From assembly GCF_009828855.1 (NCBI RefSeq), contig NZ_WUAG01000001.1, positions 248,001 to 312,000 on the forward strand: a DNA stretch of 64,000 nucleotides, in the 5' to 3' direction. The translations under genes and the position numbers were made by a program. Source of the DNA: Psychromonas sp. L1A2 (GTDB taxonomy: Bacteria > Pseudomonadota > Gammaproteobacteria > Enterobacterales > Psychromonadaceae). The notes beneath the pieces were generated by a model that was not told the DNA's origin, searched no databases, and saw only the letters and a list, made by a program, of their open reading frames with translations. This document shows positions 16,361-26,289 of the stretch, piece after piece; position 1 is the stretch's first letter; each line of letters opens with the position of its first letter.

Positions 16361-16600
16361 AATTGAAGGTTAGGCAGTTTTGTTGCGATTTTAGGATTGG
16401 AAATTAGGCTGCTTTGTTGTGATTTTTTAATTGGATATTAGGTAGTTTTATTGCGATTTTTTAATTGGAGATTAGACAGTTTTGTTGTGATTTTTTAATT
16501 TAGGATTAGGCAGTTTTGTTGCTATATTTTAATTGGAGGTTATACAGTTTTATTGTGATTTTTTAATTGGGAATTAGGCTGCTTTGTTGTGATTTTTTTG
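16361..16600 (+). repeat. 34-bp tandem repeat, about seven units
   Basis: Seven diverged units of 33-36 bp with consensus AATTGG-A-ATTAGGCAGTTT then TGTTGTGATTTTTT. Unit starts are near 16361, 16394, 16430, 16464, 16498, 16531 and 16565. Every unit ends in a T-run. It separates the DUF3461 and AGCS genes and shows no reading frame of its own. Confidence 0.85.
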
Positions 16601-16618
16601 TTGAAGGTTGTCTGTTAT

Positions 16619-16657
16619 CAACTAAAACCAGAGAATCCATTGCTCTGATTTTAGTTG
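16619..16657 (-). terminator. Hairpin after the AGCS symporter gene
   Basis: CAACTAAAA-CAGAG and CTCTG-TTTTAGTTG form a long stem with one bulged pair around an 11-nt loop, 30 bp beyond the stop codon. There is no T-run directly after it, but the neighbouring 34-bp units supply T-rich tracts (A-rich on the coding strand). Confidence 0.5.
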
Positions 16658-16685
16658 TATTCAAAATAAAGTGGAGGAGTAGTTG

Positions 16686-18098
16686 CTACTTTTTAGCTTC
16701 CCATATTCCTGGCTCTATCTTTTTATCTAGTTCTGGTATTTTAGTTCGGTCGAAAGTAGGTACTTTGCCTGCGGCAAGTTGTTGATTGTAATCCTTCGCT
16801 AATTTAATCACTTCATTAGACAGTAATAAAATAGCAACCAAGTTAACAATCGCCATCAAACCCATTGATACGTCAGCTAAAGACCAGATAACGTTATTAC
16901 TTTGTGTTGCGCCAAACAAAATCATACCTAGTACTGCAATACGTAAAATGATCAGACCGCGTGTATTTTTATGTTGTAAAAATACGAGGTTTGTTTCTGC
17001 GTAAGAGTAATTTGCAATGATTGATGTGAAGGCAAAAAAGAGTAATGCAATCGCAACAAAAGAACCGCCCCAATCACCAACTTGAATATCCAGTGCACGT
17101 TGTGTTATTTCAACACCGCCCATTCCAGAGAATGACTCTAAACCACCTGATAACAAGATAATCGACGCCGTTGCAGTACAGATAATAAGCGTATCAATAA
17201 ATACACCTAACATTTGTACATAACCTTGTGATGCTGGGTGAGGTGGATAAGGAGAAGCGGTTGCAGCTGCATTTGCTGCGCTACCCATACCCGCTTCATT
17301 TGAGAATAAGCCACGTTGAACACCGGTCATGATCATTGCGCCAAATGCACCACCAGCCGCTTCTTGCCAACCAAAGGCTGAGTCAAAAATAAGACCAAAA
17401 ATACCAGGTAATTCAGTGATGTTGATTAATACAACATAAGCAGCGATAAGTAAGTAAACTAATGCCATTGCTGGCACAATTTTTTCAGCTACTTTTGCAA
17501 TACCACGAATACCGGTAAAAATAACCGCTGCCGAAATAAGTGCTAAGATAATACCGACAGTTAACTTATCAAATTGGAATGACTCATGTAATGCGGCTGT
17601 AATTGAGTTTGCTTGCACTGCATTAAATACTAAGCCGAATGCAATGATTAAGAAAATAGCAAATAAGCTACCCATCCAACGTGCATTTAAACCGCGTTCC
17701 ATATAATAAGCAGGACCGCCTCGGAAGTTACCTTCTTCGTCATGTACTTTATAGGCTTGAGCCAGTGTACTTTCAGCGAAGCTGGTTGCCATCCCTAATA
17801 AAGCAATTAACCACATCCAGAAAATAGCACCGGGACCACCAACGGTAATCGCGATCGCTACACCTGCTAAGTTACCTGTACCGACTCGTGCTGCTAAGCT
17901 GGTGGATAATGCTTGGAAAGAAGAAATGCCTTCTTTGTCGGATTTGCGACTTCCTTTCATGACAGTAAAAGTATGAAAAAAATGACGGAATTGAATAAAA
18001 CCTAATCTTATTGTGAAATAAATCCCTGTTCCGATTAATAAATAAACGAGGATTTGCCCCCATAATAAACCATTCAAAGTATTGAGAAGCGTTAACAT
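16686..18098 (-). CDS. AGCS family Na+/alanine(glycine) symporter
   Basis: A 470-residue inner-membrane transporter with about 11 hydrophobic segments, the usual length for AlsT/DagA/YaaJ-type symporters of alanine or glycine coupled to sodium. Signature stretches: FQALSTSLAARVGTGNLAGV (about residues 60-80), GGPGAIFWMW, FRGGPAYYMERGL, and GVQRGLFSNEAGMGSAANAA (about 260-280). The start has AAAGG 7 nt upstream. It is a single gene; no glycine riboswitch blocks are seen in the 500-bp upstream gap. The exact substrate cannot be decided from sequence alone. Confidence 0.93.
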   Translation of the reverse strand: MLTLLNTLNGLLWGQILVYLLIGTGIYFTIRLGFIQFRHFFHTFTVMKGSRKSDKEGISSFQALSTSLAARVGTGNLAGVAIAITVGGPGAIFWMWLIALLGMATSFAESTLAQAYKVHDEEGNFRGGPAYYMERGLNARWMGSLFAIFLIIAFGLVFNAVQANSITAALHESFQFDKLTVGIILALISAAVIFTGIRGIAKVAEKIVPAMALVYLLIAAYVVLINITELPGIFGLIFDSAFGWQEAAGGAFGAMIMTGVQRGLFSNEAGMGSAANAAATASPYPPHPASQGYVQMLGVFIDTLIICTATASIILLSGGLESFSGMGGVEITQRALDIQVGDWGGSFVAIALLFFAFTSIIANYSYAETNLVFLQHKNTRGLIILRIAVLGMILFGATQSNNVIWSLADVSMGLMAIVNLVAILLLSNEVIKLAKDYNQQLAAGKVPTFDRTKIPELDKKIEPGIWEAKK

Positions 18099-18601
18099 AA
18101 GGATACCTTTTTATTATATTGCGCGAGTCCCTTTAAATTATTAAAACGCAATTGGATAATGAACAAGCGCGTGATATTAGCAAATATGATGTTGATTTGC
18201 TTATTTTTATGTTTAAGAGAAGCCTTACTTAATTAAGTGCTTATTATTTGCTCTTATTTTGTAAAAACTGCAAAGATAAGAAAAGTGTTTGCGTGGTAAA
18301 AGTGTTGTGAAGGTTATATCGATTGGTGTTGATGCCTGTGATGAACTTTATATTCGTATTGGTATTGAAATAGATAACGCTTAATATTTTTAGCTTTTTT
18401 GTATTAATAGAGGGCTTTTAATCACAAATATCTGATGAAAAAATTCACTTCGTGTTTATTATTTAATCAATTGTGTTGATGTTTAATGTATAATGTCTTT
18501 TAATTATGAATCCATTTCAATTTAACTTCATTGACCCTTTGCTTGTATTTTATAAGTTTAGCCTCTAATGAAGCGGATACAGAATCAAGTTCAAGGATGA
18601 T
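18099..18601. other. divergent promoter region, symporter / diguanylate cyclase
   Basis: About 500 bp of AT-rich sequence between two divergent genes. It must hold both promoters. No riboswitch, repeat or ORF of note is seen. Confidence 0.3.
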
Positions 18602-20221
18602 ATGCCCCGCTTACGACATAGATTAAGCCTTAGAGTAGTGACTCTTACTATTACATTAGCGATTATGACTGCGATCGTAGGGGGGGCTGGCATTTTTACA
18701 TTAGAAGAATTTCAGGAAGACTATGGAAAAGTAAAAGATCATAACTTTGAAATGCTGCTTAATATGACCAAGTTAAAAGTTCAAAGTAATGAAGTGCTAA
18801 CGGCCACTGCAGATATGTTTTTAGCTGAACATGAAACTGACCTACAAATACTCAATTTTTATATCGATGGAAGGATGGCTTGGATAGATAAACTATCAGA
18901 AGAGCTTGCTGATCGTGTCGATAATGTTCAAGAATTATTTATTTTTAAGTCTCGTTTATATACACAAGTACAAGTTATTTCTGATGAGATCCTTAATAAA
19001 ATGGCGTTATCAGATGCGTTATTAATTGAATATAAAAAAGTGGAAAAGTATAAGCGATCACAAATAAAAGAAGGTAATTCAGATATTGCATTGGCGGTTG
19101 ATAATATCATGTCGCTTTTTAATTCAATGGATCAAAAAAGCCTATTAAGCCAGGAAAAACCTAATACAGAGGAAGTTAAACAATTTATTTCACCACTTAA
19201 AGACATCATTCCAGAGCAAGAATATAAACATATAACGGCATTATTTCTTGAGCAACCTTCTCTAACTTCTACTTATCAACGCTATTTAGAACAACTTGAA
19301 GTGCTCAACGTACTTAAATCAGAACATGCACAACTGAGTAAATCGATTGCTTCTGTTACTGGTGAAGCGATTTTAATGGCAGAGAAAAACTTTTTAAATA
19401 ATTTGAATAAAGTAGAAGAAAAAATATTGTCACGCAAGTCTGATTTGTATGTGCTTATGTTCATCTCTTTTGCTATTGCATTGGTGTTAGTATTTTTACA
19501 AATAGGCTTTTTACGTCGAGTGCATCTTATTCGTAAAATCATTGATGCAGGTGATGCCAAAAGTCAATTTCAAATTCCTATTAAGGGAAGGGATGAAATC
19601 AGTGAAATGGCTAAGTCAGTTAAAAGCTATATCGAAGAAATATTAAAAAAAGAACAACAAGTTTCTGAAACAAATAAAAAATTAGAGCACTTAGCGATGC
19701 ATGATGGGTTAACGGGGATTTATAATCGTCGTTATTTCGATGCCAAACTTGAACAGGAACATATACGTTATTTACGATATAAAGAGCCTTATTGTTTAGC
19801 CATGCTGGATTTGGATTTCTTTAAAAAAGTTAATGATACTTATGGGCATGATATAGGCGATAAAGTCTTAATTGATTTTACGGCTCGAGTCACTAAACAA
19901 TTGAGAGAAACAGATCTTTTTGCGCGTTTAGGTGGGGAAGAATTTGGTTTATTAATGCCACTTACCTCTGAGATCAATGCTGTCATACTGATGGAGCGAA
20001 TTAGAAACCATATTCAATCTATACCGTGTGTTGTTAATAATTTTCGTATTAATTATTCGGTGAGTATTGGGTTAGTTGAAGTCAAAGAAATTAATGACAT
20101 GCATGATGTGTTGAAGCAACTGGCTTTGGCTGATAAAGCCTTGTATGAGGCGAAAAGAACAGGACGAAATAGGGTTAATGTTTATCAAAGTGAGCAGTTG
20201 ATTACTCCACAAAGAGCATAG
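18602..20221 (+). CDS. Membrane-bound diguanylate cyclase (HAMP-GGDEF)
   Basis: A 539-residue inner-membrane signalling enzyme that makes cyclic di-GMP from GTP. It has a first membrane segment at about residues 12-32, a long helical periplasmic sensor region to about 280, a second membrane segment at about 281-303, a HAMP-like linker, and a GGDEF domain from about 362. The active-site loop is GGEEF (444-448). An inhibitory I-site RETD (435-438) lies exactly five residues before it, so product inhibition is expected. HDGLTGIYNRRYFD and LDLDFFKKVNDTYGH are the standard domain blocks. The sensor has no recognisable ligand fold. The start follows AAGGATGAT. It is a single gene. Confidence 0.95.
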   Translation: MPRLRHRLSLRVVTLTITLAIMTAIVGGAGIFTLEEFQEDYGKVKDHNFEMLLNMTKLKVQSNEVLTATADMFLAEHETDLQILNFYIDGRMAWIDKLSEELADRVDNVQELFIFKSRLYTQVQVISDEILNKMALSDALLIEYKKVEKYKRSQIKEGNSDIALAVDNIMSLFNSMDQKSLLSQEKPNTEEVKQFISPLKDIIPEQEYKHITALFLEQPSLTSTYQRYLEQLEVLNVLKSEHAQLSKSIASVTGEAILMAEKNFLNNLNKVEEKILSRKSDLYVLMFISFAIALVLVFLQIGFLRRVHLIRKIIDAGDAKSQFQIPIKGRDEISEMAKSVKSYIEEILKKEQQVSETNKKLEHLAMHDGLTGIYNRRYFDAKLEQEHIRYLRYKEPYCLAMLDLDFFKKVNDTYGHDIGDKVLIDFTARVTKQLRETDLFARLGGEEFGLLMPLTSEINAVILMERIRNHIQSIPCVVNNFRINYSVSIGLVEVKEINDMHDVLKQLALADKALYEAKRTGRNRVNVYQSEQLITPQRA

Positions 20222-20245
20222 ACGTTTACATCGTTATGCTTCTAC

Positions 20246-20414
20246 TATAACCGTCATCATTCAAGGTGCAAAAATCAGCAAGTCGCCAACTCGAAAACCA
20301 ATACTGCGTTGTAACATTCGATAAGGACTCGCCATTATCATCACATTGTCATCACATTGCCATCATGTTAGGCCTTAGCGACTGAATAATGCATCTTGAT
20401 TGGTAACGGTTATA
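20246..20414 (+). repeat. Dispersed repeat family B, copy 1 (MITE-like)
   Basis: About 169 bp with 24-25-bp terminal inverted repeats: left TATAACCGTCATCATTCAAG then GTGCA; the right end reverse-complements to TATAACCGTTACCAATCAAG then ATGCA. Inside are AAAATCAGCAAGTCG and CCAATACTGCGTTGTAACA, shared with the copy at 51280-51454. There is no coding capacity. Confidence 0.8.
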
Positions 20415-20471
20415 TAAACCTTATCTAATGAGCCACTTAAAATCGTCATTTTAAATGGCTACTTCAAATCG

Positions 20472-20792
20472 CTATTTTTCTTTTAAGTTTTCTTTAAATG
20501 CATTGAGCATTTTAAATAGTAATTCAATTTTAACGACAATAGCGGGTAGTTGCTTCATATAGTGCTCTTCTGTGTCCGTTTGAATAGCTTGTAAGTCTGC
20601 TGCTAATTCTTCTACATAAGGCAAAAATGTATCTGCATGTTTCGTAAACGGTGTATCGTCTGCAAAAATATGTGCAAAACCTGCCGTTTTTTGTTTGCGT
20701 AACTCACCTAATGCTTGGTCGGCATCTACCGCTCGGTGGTAAATTATTTTAATGTTTTCTTGAAGCTGTGCTTGCACGCTTTCTTTGCTCAT
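20472..20792 (-). CDS. Conserved small protein, possibly PriC-like
   Basis: A 106-residue, all-helical, soluble protein. The spacing of aromatic residues and the FLPYVEELAADLQAI...VVKIELLFKMLNAF segment recall primosomal replication protein PriC (a YL-E-NL-L ... I-AL pattern), but it is short and the match is weak, so the function should be treated as unknown. The second of two adjacent ATGs is chosen because it lies 6 nt from AGGAG. Upstream, an array of seven 13-bp repeats fills the space to epmB, which could transcribe through into this gene. Confidence 0.5.
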   Translation of the reverse strand: MSKESVQAQLQENIKIIYHRAVDADQALGELRKQKTAGFAHIFADDTPFTKHADTFLPYVEELAADLQAIQTDTEEHYMKQLPAIVVKIELLFKMLNAFKENLKEK

Positions 20793-20810
20793 CATTGTCT
20801 CCTGTGCAAT

Positions 20811-20901
20811 TTAGTCATTGAACTGAGTTATTGAACTTAGTCATTTAACTTAGTCCTTTAACTTAGCCACTTAATTCAGTCATTTAACTTGGTCATTTAA
20901 T
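20811..20901 (+). repeat. 13-bp tandem repeat, seven units
   Basis: Seven consecutive 13-bp units with consensus TTAGTCATTTAAC and no length variation (20811, 20824, 20837, 20850, 20863, 20876, 20889). It fills almost all the space between the end of epmB and the start of the small gene at 20792. Each unit differs at one to four bases, so the array is not recent. Confidence 0.9.
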
Positions 20902-20912
20902 AATACTGGTCA

Positions 20913-21929
20913 TTATAACGAATGTATTAAGGTTTTGCTTTGTTGTCCTGCGATTTCTCTACTTAAGCGCGGTACTAAATAACCGGGTAATTCACTTTGC
21001 ATGGCTTTGTGTAATTGCTGTGCTTGTTTTTCAGCGATATCAAAATGTGCAGCACCTTGAACTTTATCAAGTAAAAACAGGTAGTAAGGCAAGATATTGA
21101 CTGAAAATAAAGCTTCACTGAGTGCGACGAGTGAGCCAACATCATCATTAACATCTTTTAACAGTACACTTTGGTTTAATAACTGGATACCTGCTTGGTG
21201 ACAACGTTGCATCGCTTGTGCAAAATCAGCGTCAATTTCTTGCTGATGGTTAATATGCAGTACTATCACAATCTTAAAGCGGCTTTGTTGTAAACGATCG
21301 GCTAACGCTTGAGTGATGCGAGATGGAATTACGACAGGTAGTCGAGTATGAATACGTAAACGTGTTAATTGCGGCAATGCTTCCAGTTGTGTTAATAATT
21401 CAAATAACTGTTTATCTTTACTCATTAGTGGATCGCCACCACTGAGGATCACTTCATTGACGTCAGGATGTGCTTGTATGTAATTTATAATCTCGATTAT
21501 CTGAGATTTGTTAATATTATTGTCAGCGTAAGGAAAGTGACGTCTAAAACAATAGCGACAATTAACCGCACATCCTGTTTTTAAAATAAGTAAAACACGG
21601 CTTTTATATTTGTGTAATAAGCCCTGTTGATTGTTATTTTGTTCAACGAGCGGATCCATTGTATAACCCGATACGAGCAATTCTTCGTCGTTAATCGGTA
21701 GGACTTGTTTTAATAAAGGATCGTTAATATTGCCTTTTTGCATTTTCTTTATGAACGGTAAAGGCACTAACATTGGGAATTGTTTTCTCGCAAGTTGACT
21801 AATTAGGTCATTTTCCTGCTCAATCTCCAATATTTCCAATAGTTGTAGTGGATTTTTAACCGCATTCGCGAGTTCCTTTTGCCATGTTGGCAAGTCAGCG
21901 GTATTATTCACGTTAATTATTTCAGGCAT
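20913..21929 (-). CDS. epmB: EF-P beta-lysylation protein, lysine 2,3-aminomutase
   Basis: A 338-residue radical-SAM, PLP-dependent enzyme that isomerises alpha-lysine to beta-lysine for attachment to elongation factor P. The iron-sulfur motif C-x3-C-x2-C is at C120, C124 and C127 ([16 protein letters not shown]). ILSGGDPLM follows, as in lysine aminomutases, and a C-terminal lysine (about K333, in QSKTLI) is the expected PLP site. Length equals the E. coli enzyme. It is divergent from efp with only 29 bp between start codons, so their promoters overlap. The partner EpmA is encoded at 26290. Confidence 0.95.
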   Translation of the reverse strand: MPEIINVNNTADLPTWQKELANAVKNPLQLLEILEIEQENDLISQLARKQFPMLVPLPFIKKMQKGNINDPLLKQVLPINDEELLVSGYTMDPLVEQNNNQQGLLHKYKSRVLLILKTGCAVNCRYCFRRHFPYADNNINKSQIIEIINYIQAHPDVNEVILSGGDPLMSKDKQLFELLTQLEALPQLTRLRIHTRLPVVIPSRITQALADRLQQSRFKIVIVLHINHQQEIDADFAQAMQRCHQAGIQLLNQSVLLKDVNDDVGSLVALSEALFSVNILPYYLFLLDKVQGAAHFDIAEKQAQQLHKAMQSELPGYLVPRLSREIAGQQSKTLIHSL

Positions 21930-21958
21930 TTTTTATCAGTTTAGTAATAGAGGTTATA

Positions 21959-22528
21959 ATGGCAACATATAGTACCAGTGATTTTAAAGGCGGGCTAAAA
22001 TTCATGCTCGATAATGAGCCATGTGTGATCATGGAAAACGAGTATGTTAAACCTGGTAAAGGCCAAGCATTTAGTCGTGTTAAATATCGTAAGCTAATAT
22101 CTGGCAAAGTGGTAGATAAAACATTCAAATCAAATGAATCAGTTGAATCTGCTGATGTCATGGATTTTGACTTAGCTTATCTTTATAACGATGGTGAGTT
22201 CTTCCATTTTATGGATAACGATACATTTGAACAGATTGCTGCTGATGCAAATGCGGTAGGCGATATGGACAAATGGTTAGTAGAACAAAATATTTGTACT
22301 ATCACTACTTGGAACGATGCACCGATTGCTGTTATGCCACCTAACTTTGTTGAGTTAGAAGTGACTGAAACAGACCCAGGTCTTAAAGGCGATACTGCTG
22401 GTACTGGCGGTAAACCTGCTACGTTATCAACAGGCGCAGTTGTTCGTGTTCCTTTATTCATTCAAATTGGTGAAACGATTAAAGTTGACACACGCAGCGG
22501 CGAATATGTTGGTCGTGTAAAAAAATAA
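21959..22528 (+). CDS. efp: Elongation factor P
   Basis: A 189-residue, tRNA-shaped three-domain translation factor that rescues ribosomes stalled at polyproline stretches. K34, in the loop [15 protein letters not shown], is the lysine that EpmA and EpmB modify. The last domain ends with the standard [16 protein letters not shown]. It is preceded by AGAGGT and followed by a strong terminator, so it is a monocistronic gene divergent from epmB. Confidence 0.98.
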   Translation: MATYSTSDFKGGLKFMLDNEPCVIMENEYVKPGKGQAFSRVKYRKLISGKVVDKTFKSNESVESADVMDFDLAYLYNDGEFFHFMDNDTFEQIAADANAVGDMDKWLVEQNICTITTWNDAPIAVMPPNFVELEVTETDPGLKGDTAGTGGKPATLSTGAVVRVPLFIQIGETIKVDTRSGEYVGRVKK

Positions 22529-22572
22529 TCGATTGAATGCATTAACAATTGTTAATGTTTCATCGAAAAAGG

Positions 22573-22598
22573 AAAACCAGCATTCAGCTGGTTTTTTT
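22573..22598 (+). terminator. Terminator of efp
   Basis: AACCAGC and GCTGGTT form a 7-bp stem around ATTCA, followed by a T-run, 45 bp after the efp stop. Confidence 0.85.
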
Positions 22599-22638
22599 AT
22601 GTGTGGTGTTTTTTAATGATCGCTTTTTTAATGCAAAG

Positions 22639-23040
22639 CTACTGAGTTAGCATCTGCAATAACAAAGTAAATACAAACACACTGACGGCGAATGCAAATC
22701 CATAGCAAATCACCTGTTGCCAATCTCGACCTCGTTTAATGCCTAAATCATGCAATGAATGAAAGATACGGTGTAGCGTATGCCATAAAGGTAATGCGAC
22801 TAATACCAAGATGATAGCTGCGCCATACCAACTACTAGCAAATTGATGCAACTTATCATAACTTAGGTGTTCAGCATCAATTATGCCTAATGGAATCAAT
22901 AACCCTGTCACTAATACCATCACTGGTGTTAGAAATGCTGTTAGCATGCCGCCAGCACCAAACAATCCCCAAAAGACAGGTTCATTTGAGCGAATATACT
23001 TTTTCTCTTTTAATGGTTCTGTTGTTTGTTGAATGTTCAT
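22639..23040 (-). CDS. frdD: Fumarate reductase membrane subunit D
   Basis: A 133-residue membrane anchor with three hydrophobic helices (about 25-50, 68-92 and 108-131). Together with FrdC it holds the catalytic FrdAB pair on the cytoplasmic face and forms the menaquinol site. It starts with SNEPVFWGLFGAGGM, a typical FrdD opening, and has LPLWHTLHRIFHSLHDLGI. Last gene of the frdABCD operon, 10 bp after frdC. Confidence 0.93.
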   Translation of the reverse strand: MNIQQTTEPLKEKKYIRSNEPVFWGLFGAGGMLTAFLTPVMVLVTGLLIPLGIIDAEHLSYDKLHQFASSWYGAAIILVLVALPLWHTLHRIFHSLHDLGIKRGRDWQQVICYGFAFAVSVFVFTLLLQMLTQ

Positions 23041-23050
23041 GAAACCTCCT

Positions 23051-23440
23051 TTAGAGCATGATGATTACTAAGCAAAAGACAGTGACAATAGCGAATGTTA
23101 TGTAATGACCTGTAACAATTAGTTTTCCATCCAGTGATTTTCCTTTGATATAGAGATCTACTGCTTTAGGTGCTAATGAAAACCAAGTGATGGTGTGATA
23201 CAAAGCAATCAATAGCACTAGCAAATGGAAAACGATTGAAACTGGGTGTTGCAAGGCACTTAACCATGCATTGAAAGCCATTTCTCCTTGGCTTAAACGG
23301 AAAACTCCCCAAGCTAAAATAAGGCTATAGAGTGTGATGAAAATACTACTGCCTTCTCGAATCATATATTTGCTGTAAAATATGTTTTTTAACCACCAGT
23401 CATTGTTCATTTCACGTTGATAAGGTTTACGTTTACTCAT
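23051..23440 (-). CDS. frdC: Fumarate reductase membrane subunit C
   Basis: A 129-residue three-helix anchor, the same size as the E. coli protein. KRKPYQREMNNDWWLKN at the start and REGSSIFITLYSLILAWG are family features; the glutamate in REGSS corresponds to the quinone-site region. TTGGAGTAA precedes the ATG. It lies 79 bp after frdB and 10 bp before frdD. Confidence 0.93.
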   Translation of the reverse strand: MSKRKPYQREMNNDWWLKNIFYSKYMIREGSSIFITLYSLILAWGVFRLSQGEMAFNAWLSALQHPVSIVFHLLVLLIALYHTITWFSLAPKAVDLYIKGKSLDGKLIVTGHYITFAIVTVFCLVIIML

Positions 23441-23519
23441 TTTATTTACTCCAAAATAACTTCACGTTAAAAGCATTCGCTTTTTTATTGTCTCTAATAT
23501 TAGCAATGTGCTTGTCATA

Positions 23520-24299
23520 TTAATCAGGCTTGAACATACCAATTAAGTAGTCTTTGCTGCTTTCGACTTTTAATAATTGGATCGCAGCAGCAGGGTCAAC
23601 TCCTTTAGGGCAAACTACTGAGCAATAACCAACAAAAGTACATGACCATACGCCTTGCTCTTGGTTTACTATTTTCATTCGCTCAACACTTCCTGCATCT
23701 CTGCTATCTCGGTTATATCGTGCTAATAAAGCTAATGCAGCAGGGCCTATGAATTTTTTATCTAGCCCATACTGTGGGCAAGCCGAGTAGCAGAGGCCAC
23801 AGTTAATACACATGGAAAATTTTGCATATTTTTCCATTTGTTCAGGGGTTTGTTGGTAAGTGCCTTCCGATAGGCATTTATCATCGCTTGCAGGAATAAT
23901 GTAAGGTTTAATTTCTTCTAGTTTTTTAATGAAATCATCCATTACCACAACAAGATCACGTTCGATCGGGAAGTTAGCTAAAGCTTCAAGTGTCACTTTT
24001 TGTGGATAATAGTCTCGTAGGAACGCCTTACAACCTAGTTTTGGTATGTTATTAACCATCAACCCGCAACTGCCGCAGATAGCCATTCTGCAAGACCATC
24101 TGAAGCTGATGCTGCTATCTAAATGATCTTTAATATATTGCAGTGCCTCTAAGATCGACATATCTGGGTGATAAGGCACTTCGAACAATTGAGGAAAGGG
24201 CTTTTCATCTTGCTCTGGACGATAACGAAGGATCTCTATTTCGATGACTTTATCGACTACTTTTTGTTTCGCTGGGCTGGCTTGAGCTGACATAATCAT
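23520..24299 (-). CDS. frdB: Fumarate reductase iron-sulfur subunit
   Basis: A 259-residue electron-transfer subunit with three clusters. The 2Fe-2S ligands lie in [17 protein letters not shown] plus LGC (about residues 60-83); the 4Fe-4S ligands in [13 protein letters not shown] (about 155-170); the 3Fe-4S ligands in [17 protein letters not shown]. It passes electrons from the quinol site to the FAD in FrdA. Its ATG overlaps the frdA stop by 4 bp, indicating translational coupling. Confidence 0.97.
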   Translation of the reverse strand: MIMSAQASPAKQKVVDKVIEIEILRYRPEQDEKPFPQLFEVPYHPDMSILEALQYIKDHLDSSISFRWSCRMAICGSCGLMVNNIPKLGCKAFLRDYYPQKVTLEALANFPIERDLVVVMDDFIKKLEEIKPYIIPASDDKCLSEGTYQQTPEQMEKYAKFSMCINCGLCYSACPQYGLDKKFIGPAALALLARYNRDSRDAGSVERMKIVNQEQGVWSCTFVGYCSVVCPKGVDPAAAIQLLKVESSKDYLIGMFKPD

Positions 24300-26065
24300 T
24301 TCTCCTTCGTTTCAGAAGCGGCACCGTATACTCGTTCAGCAGGTTTGCTTTTGGTGATAGTGACATCGGAGTATTTTATAATGGGTGCTTGTTTGGCTTG
24401 ATAATAGGCTAATGAGTGTTTTAAAAAATGCACATCATTGCGTGTATTAAACTCATCAATACGTTGATGTGAACCACGTGATTCTTGGCGAGCAATCGCA
24501 CTATGGGCAATCGCTTCTGCGGTATCTAATAAATAACCTAACTCAATGGCATATAAAAATTCTGTATTGAAGACGCTGGATTTATCATTGATTTTAATAT
24601 GTTGATAACGCACTTTTAATTCGGCTAATTTATCAATGGTTTGTTGCATTGATGCTTGTGTTCGATAGATACCAACACCTTCTTCCATACAATCGCCCAT
24701 TTCTTGACGTATATCAGCCATTTTTTCCGTTCCATTACTGTTTAATAACGCCTCTGTTGTTGCGATTATCTTTTCAGCTTTTTCTTGTAGTGGTTGGATA
24801 GCTTGATGTTCTGTTTGTTGAGCGTATTCTGCTGCTTGTTGGCCTGCTAAGTGGCCAAAGACGGCTAGTTCTGATAGTGAGTTAGAGCCTAAGCGATTTG
24901 CACCATGTAAGCCGACTGAAGCACATTCTCCAATGGCATATAATCCCGCTAAGCTGGTGGCCGTTTTAGCGTTAGTGGCAATACCACCCATCGTATAATG
25001 CACCGTTGGTCGAACAGGGATTGGCTCATGCACAGGGTCAACGCCTACATAAGCTTTAGCGAGTTCTCGAATAAAGGGTAATCGCTCGTCAATTTTGGTT
25101 TCGCCTAAATGACGTAAATCAAGATAAACCACATCACCACGATCGCCACTGATCACATTACCTTTTTGTTGTTCCTGCCAGAAACATTGGCTTATTTTGT
25201 CTCTTGGACCTAATTCCATGTGTTTATTTTTAGGATGACCAAGCGGTGTTTCAGGCCCTAAGCCGTAATCTTGTAAGTAACGGTATCCATTTTTATTGAT
25301 TAATACACCACCTTCACCACGGCAACCTTCCGTCATTAAAATGCCTGAACCTGGTAAACCAGTAGGGTGGTATTGTATGAATTCCATATCTCGCAATGCG
25401 ACACCGTGTCGGTAGGCGAGAGACATTCCATCTCCGGTGACGATGCCGCCGTTAGTGTTATAGGTATATACTCGCCCTGCACCGCCGGTCGCCATGATCA
25501 CTGATTTTGCTTGAATTAATTTTGCTTCACCCTCTGCAATATCAAGAATGACCACGCCTTGAATTTTGTTATCTTCAACAATTAAATCAAGACAAAAGTG
25601 TTCATCAAACCGAGTTATTTTAGGGTGTTTAAGCGATGTTTGAAAAAGCGTGTGTAGAATATGAAAGCCACTTTTATCAGCGGCAAACCAAGTCCGTTCT
25701 TTTTTCATTCCACCAAAAGCGCGTACATTAATATTACCGTCGGCTTTACGGCTCCAAGGGCAACCCCAGTGTTCTAATTGTGTTAATTGTTTCGCTGCAT
25801 TTTCTACAAAGTATTGCACCACATCTTGCTCACACAACCAGTCGCCACCAGATACGGTGTCATCGAAATGTTGATCTAATGAGTCACTATCTTGCACTAC
25901 ACCGGCTGCTCCGCCTTCAGCTGCAACAGTGTGGCTGCGCATGGGATAAACTTTGGATATAAGCGCGATATTAAGCTGTGGGTAGTTTTCAGCGATTTCG
26001 ATAGCGGCTCTTAACCCTGAACCTCCTGCACCGATAATAGCGACGTCTGTTTTGATTATTTGCAT
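24296..26065 (-). CDS. frdA: Fumarate reductase flavoprotein subunit
   Basis: The catalytic subunit (589 residues) reduces fumarate to succinate in anaerobic respiration. [15 protein letters not shown] is the FAD-binding start; [15 protein letters not shown] carries the histidine that binds FAD covalently; [12 protein letters not shown] and [10 protein letters not shown] are active-site blocks; [20 protein letters not shown] is near 370. The ATG at 26065 is chosen because GGAGAAAA precedes it and it gives the family N-terminus [12 protein letters not shown]; an upstream start adds five residues. It is first in frdABCD and divergent from epmA, the gene order of E. coli. Confidence 0.97.
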   Translation of the reverse strand: MQIIKTDVAIIGAGGSGLRAAIEIAENYPQLNIALISKVYPMRSHTVAAEGGAAGVVQDSDSLDQHFDDTVSGGDWLCEQDVVQYFVENAAKQLTQLEHWGCPWSRKADGNINVRAFGGMKKERTWFAADKSGFHILHTLFQTSLKHPKITRFDEHFCLDLIVEDNKIQGVVILDIAEGEAKLIQAKSVIMATGGAGRVYTYNTNGGIVTGDGMSLAYRHGVALRDMEFIQYHPTGLPGSGILMTEGCRGEGGVLINKNGYRYLQDYGLGPETPLGHPKNKHMELGPRDKISQCFWQEQQKGNVISGDRGDVVYLDLRHLGETKIDERLPFIRELAKAYVGVDPVHEPIPVRPTVHYTMGGIATNAKTATSLAGLYAIGECASVGLHGANRLGSNSLSELAVFGHLAGQQAAEYAQQTEHQAIQPLQEKAEKIIATTEALLNSNGTEKMADIRQEMGDCMEEGVGIYRTQASMQQTIDKLAELKVRYQHIKINDKSSVFNTEFLYAIELGYLLDTAEAIAHSAIARQESRGSHQRIDEFNTRNDVHFLKHSLAYYQAKQAPIIKYSDVTITKSKPAERVYGAASETKEK

Positions 26066-26129
26066 AATTTTCTCCAACAAAATGACAAACTGCTTAATAT
26101 TTAGTCTATCAGTTAGCTTGGGGAAAACT

Positions 26130-26143
26130 TTGATCGAAACAAG
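26130..26143 (-). promoter_or_regulatory. Possible FNR-type half site before frdA
   Basis: TTGAT-CGAA-ACAAG keeps one good half of the FNR consensus TTGAT-N4-ATCAA; the other half is poor. It lies about 65 bp upstream of frdA, a plausible activator position for an anaerobic operon. Weak evidence only. Confidence 0.3.
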
Positions 26144-26289
26144 GTTAAGTTAAAACTCTTATGAACAATATAAATTTAGTGCTTAACTCGTTAATAAAAT
26201 TGTTAAATTTTACACTTTGAATGATAGCGGGTATAGATTCCAGAAATGCCAAAGGTTAGGTAAACTAGGCTTTTAAAAAAGGAGTTCCA

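Noticed and set aside
16361-16600. The 34-bp repeats as a CRISPR array
   Set aside because: The units are directly adjacent with no spacers and diverge too much.
18099-18601. A glycine riboswitch before the AGCS symporter
   Set aside because: The conserved glycine aptamer blocks were looked for on the minus strand and not seen.
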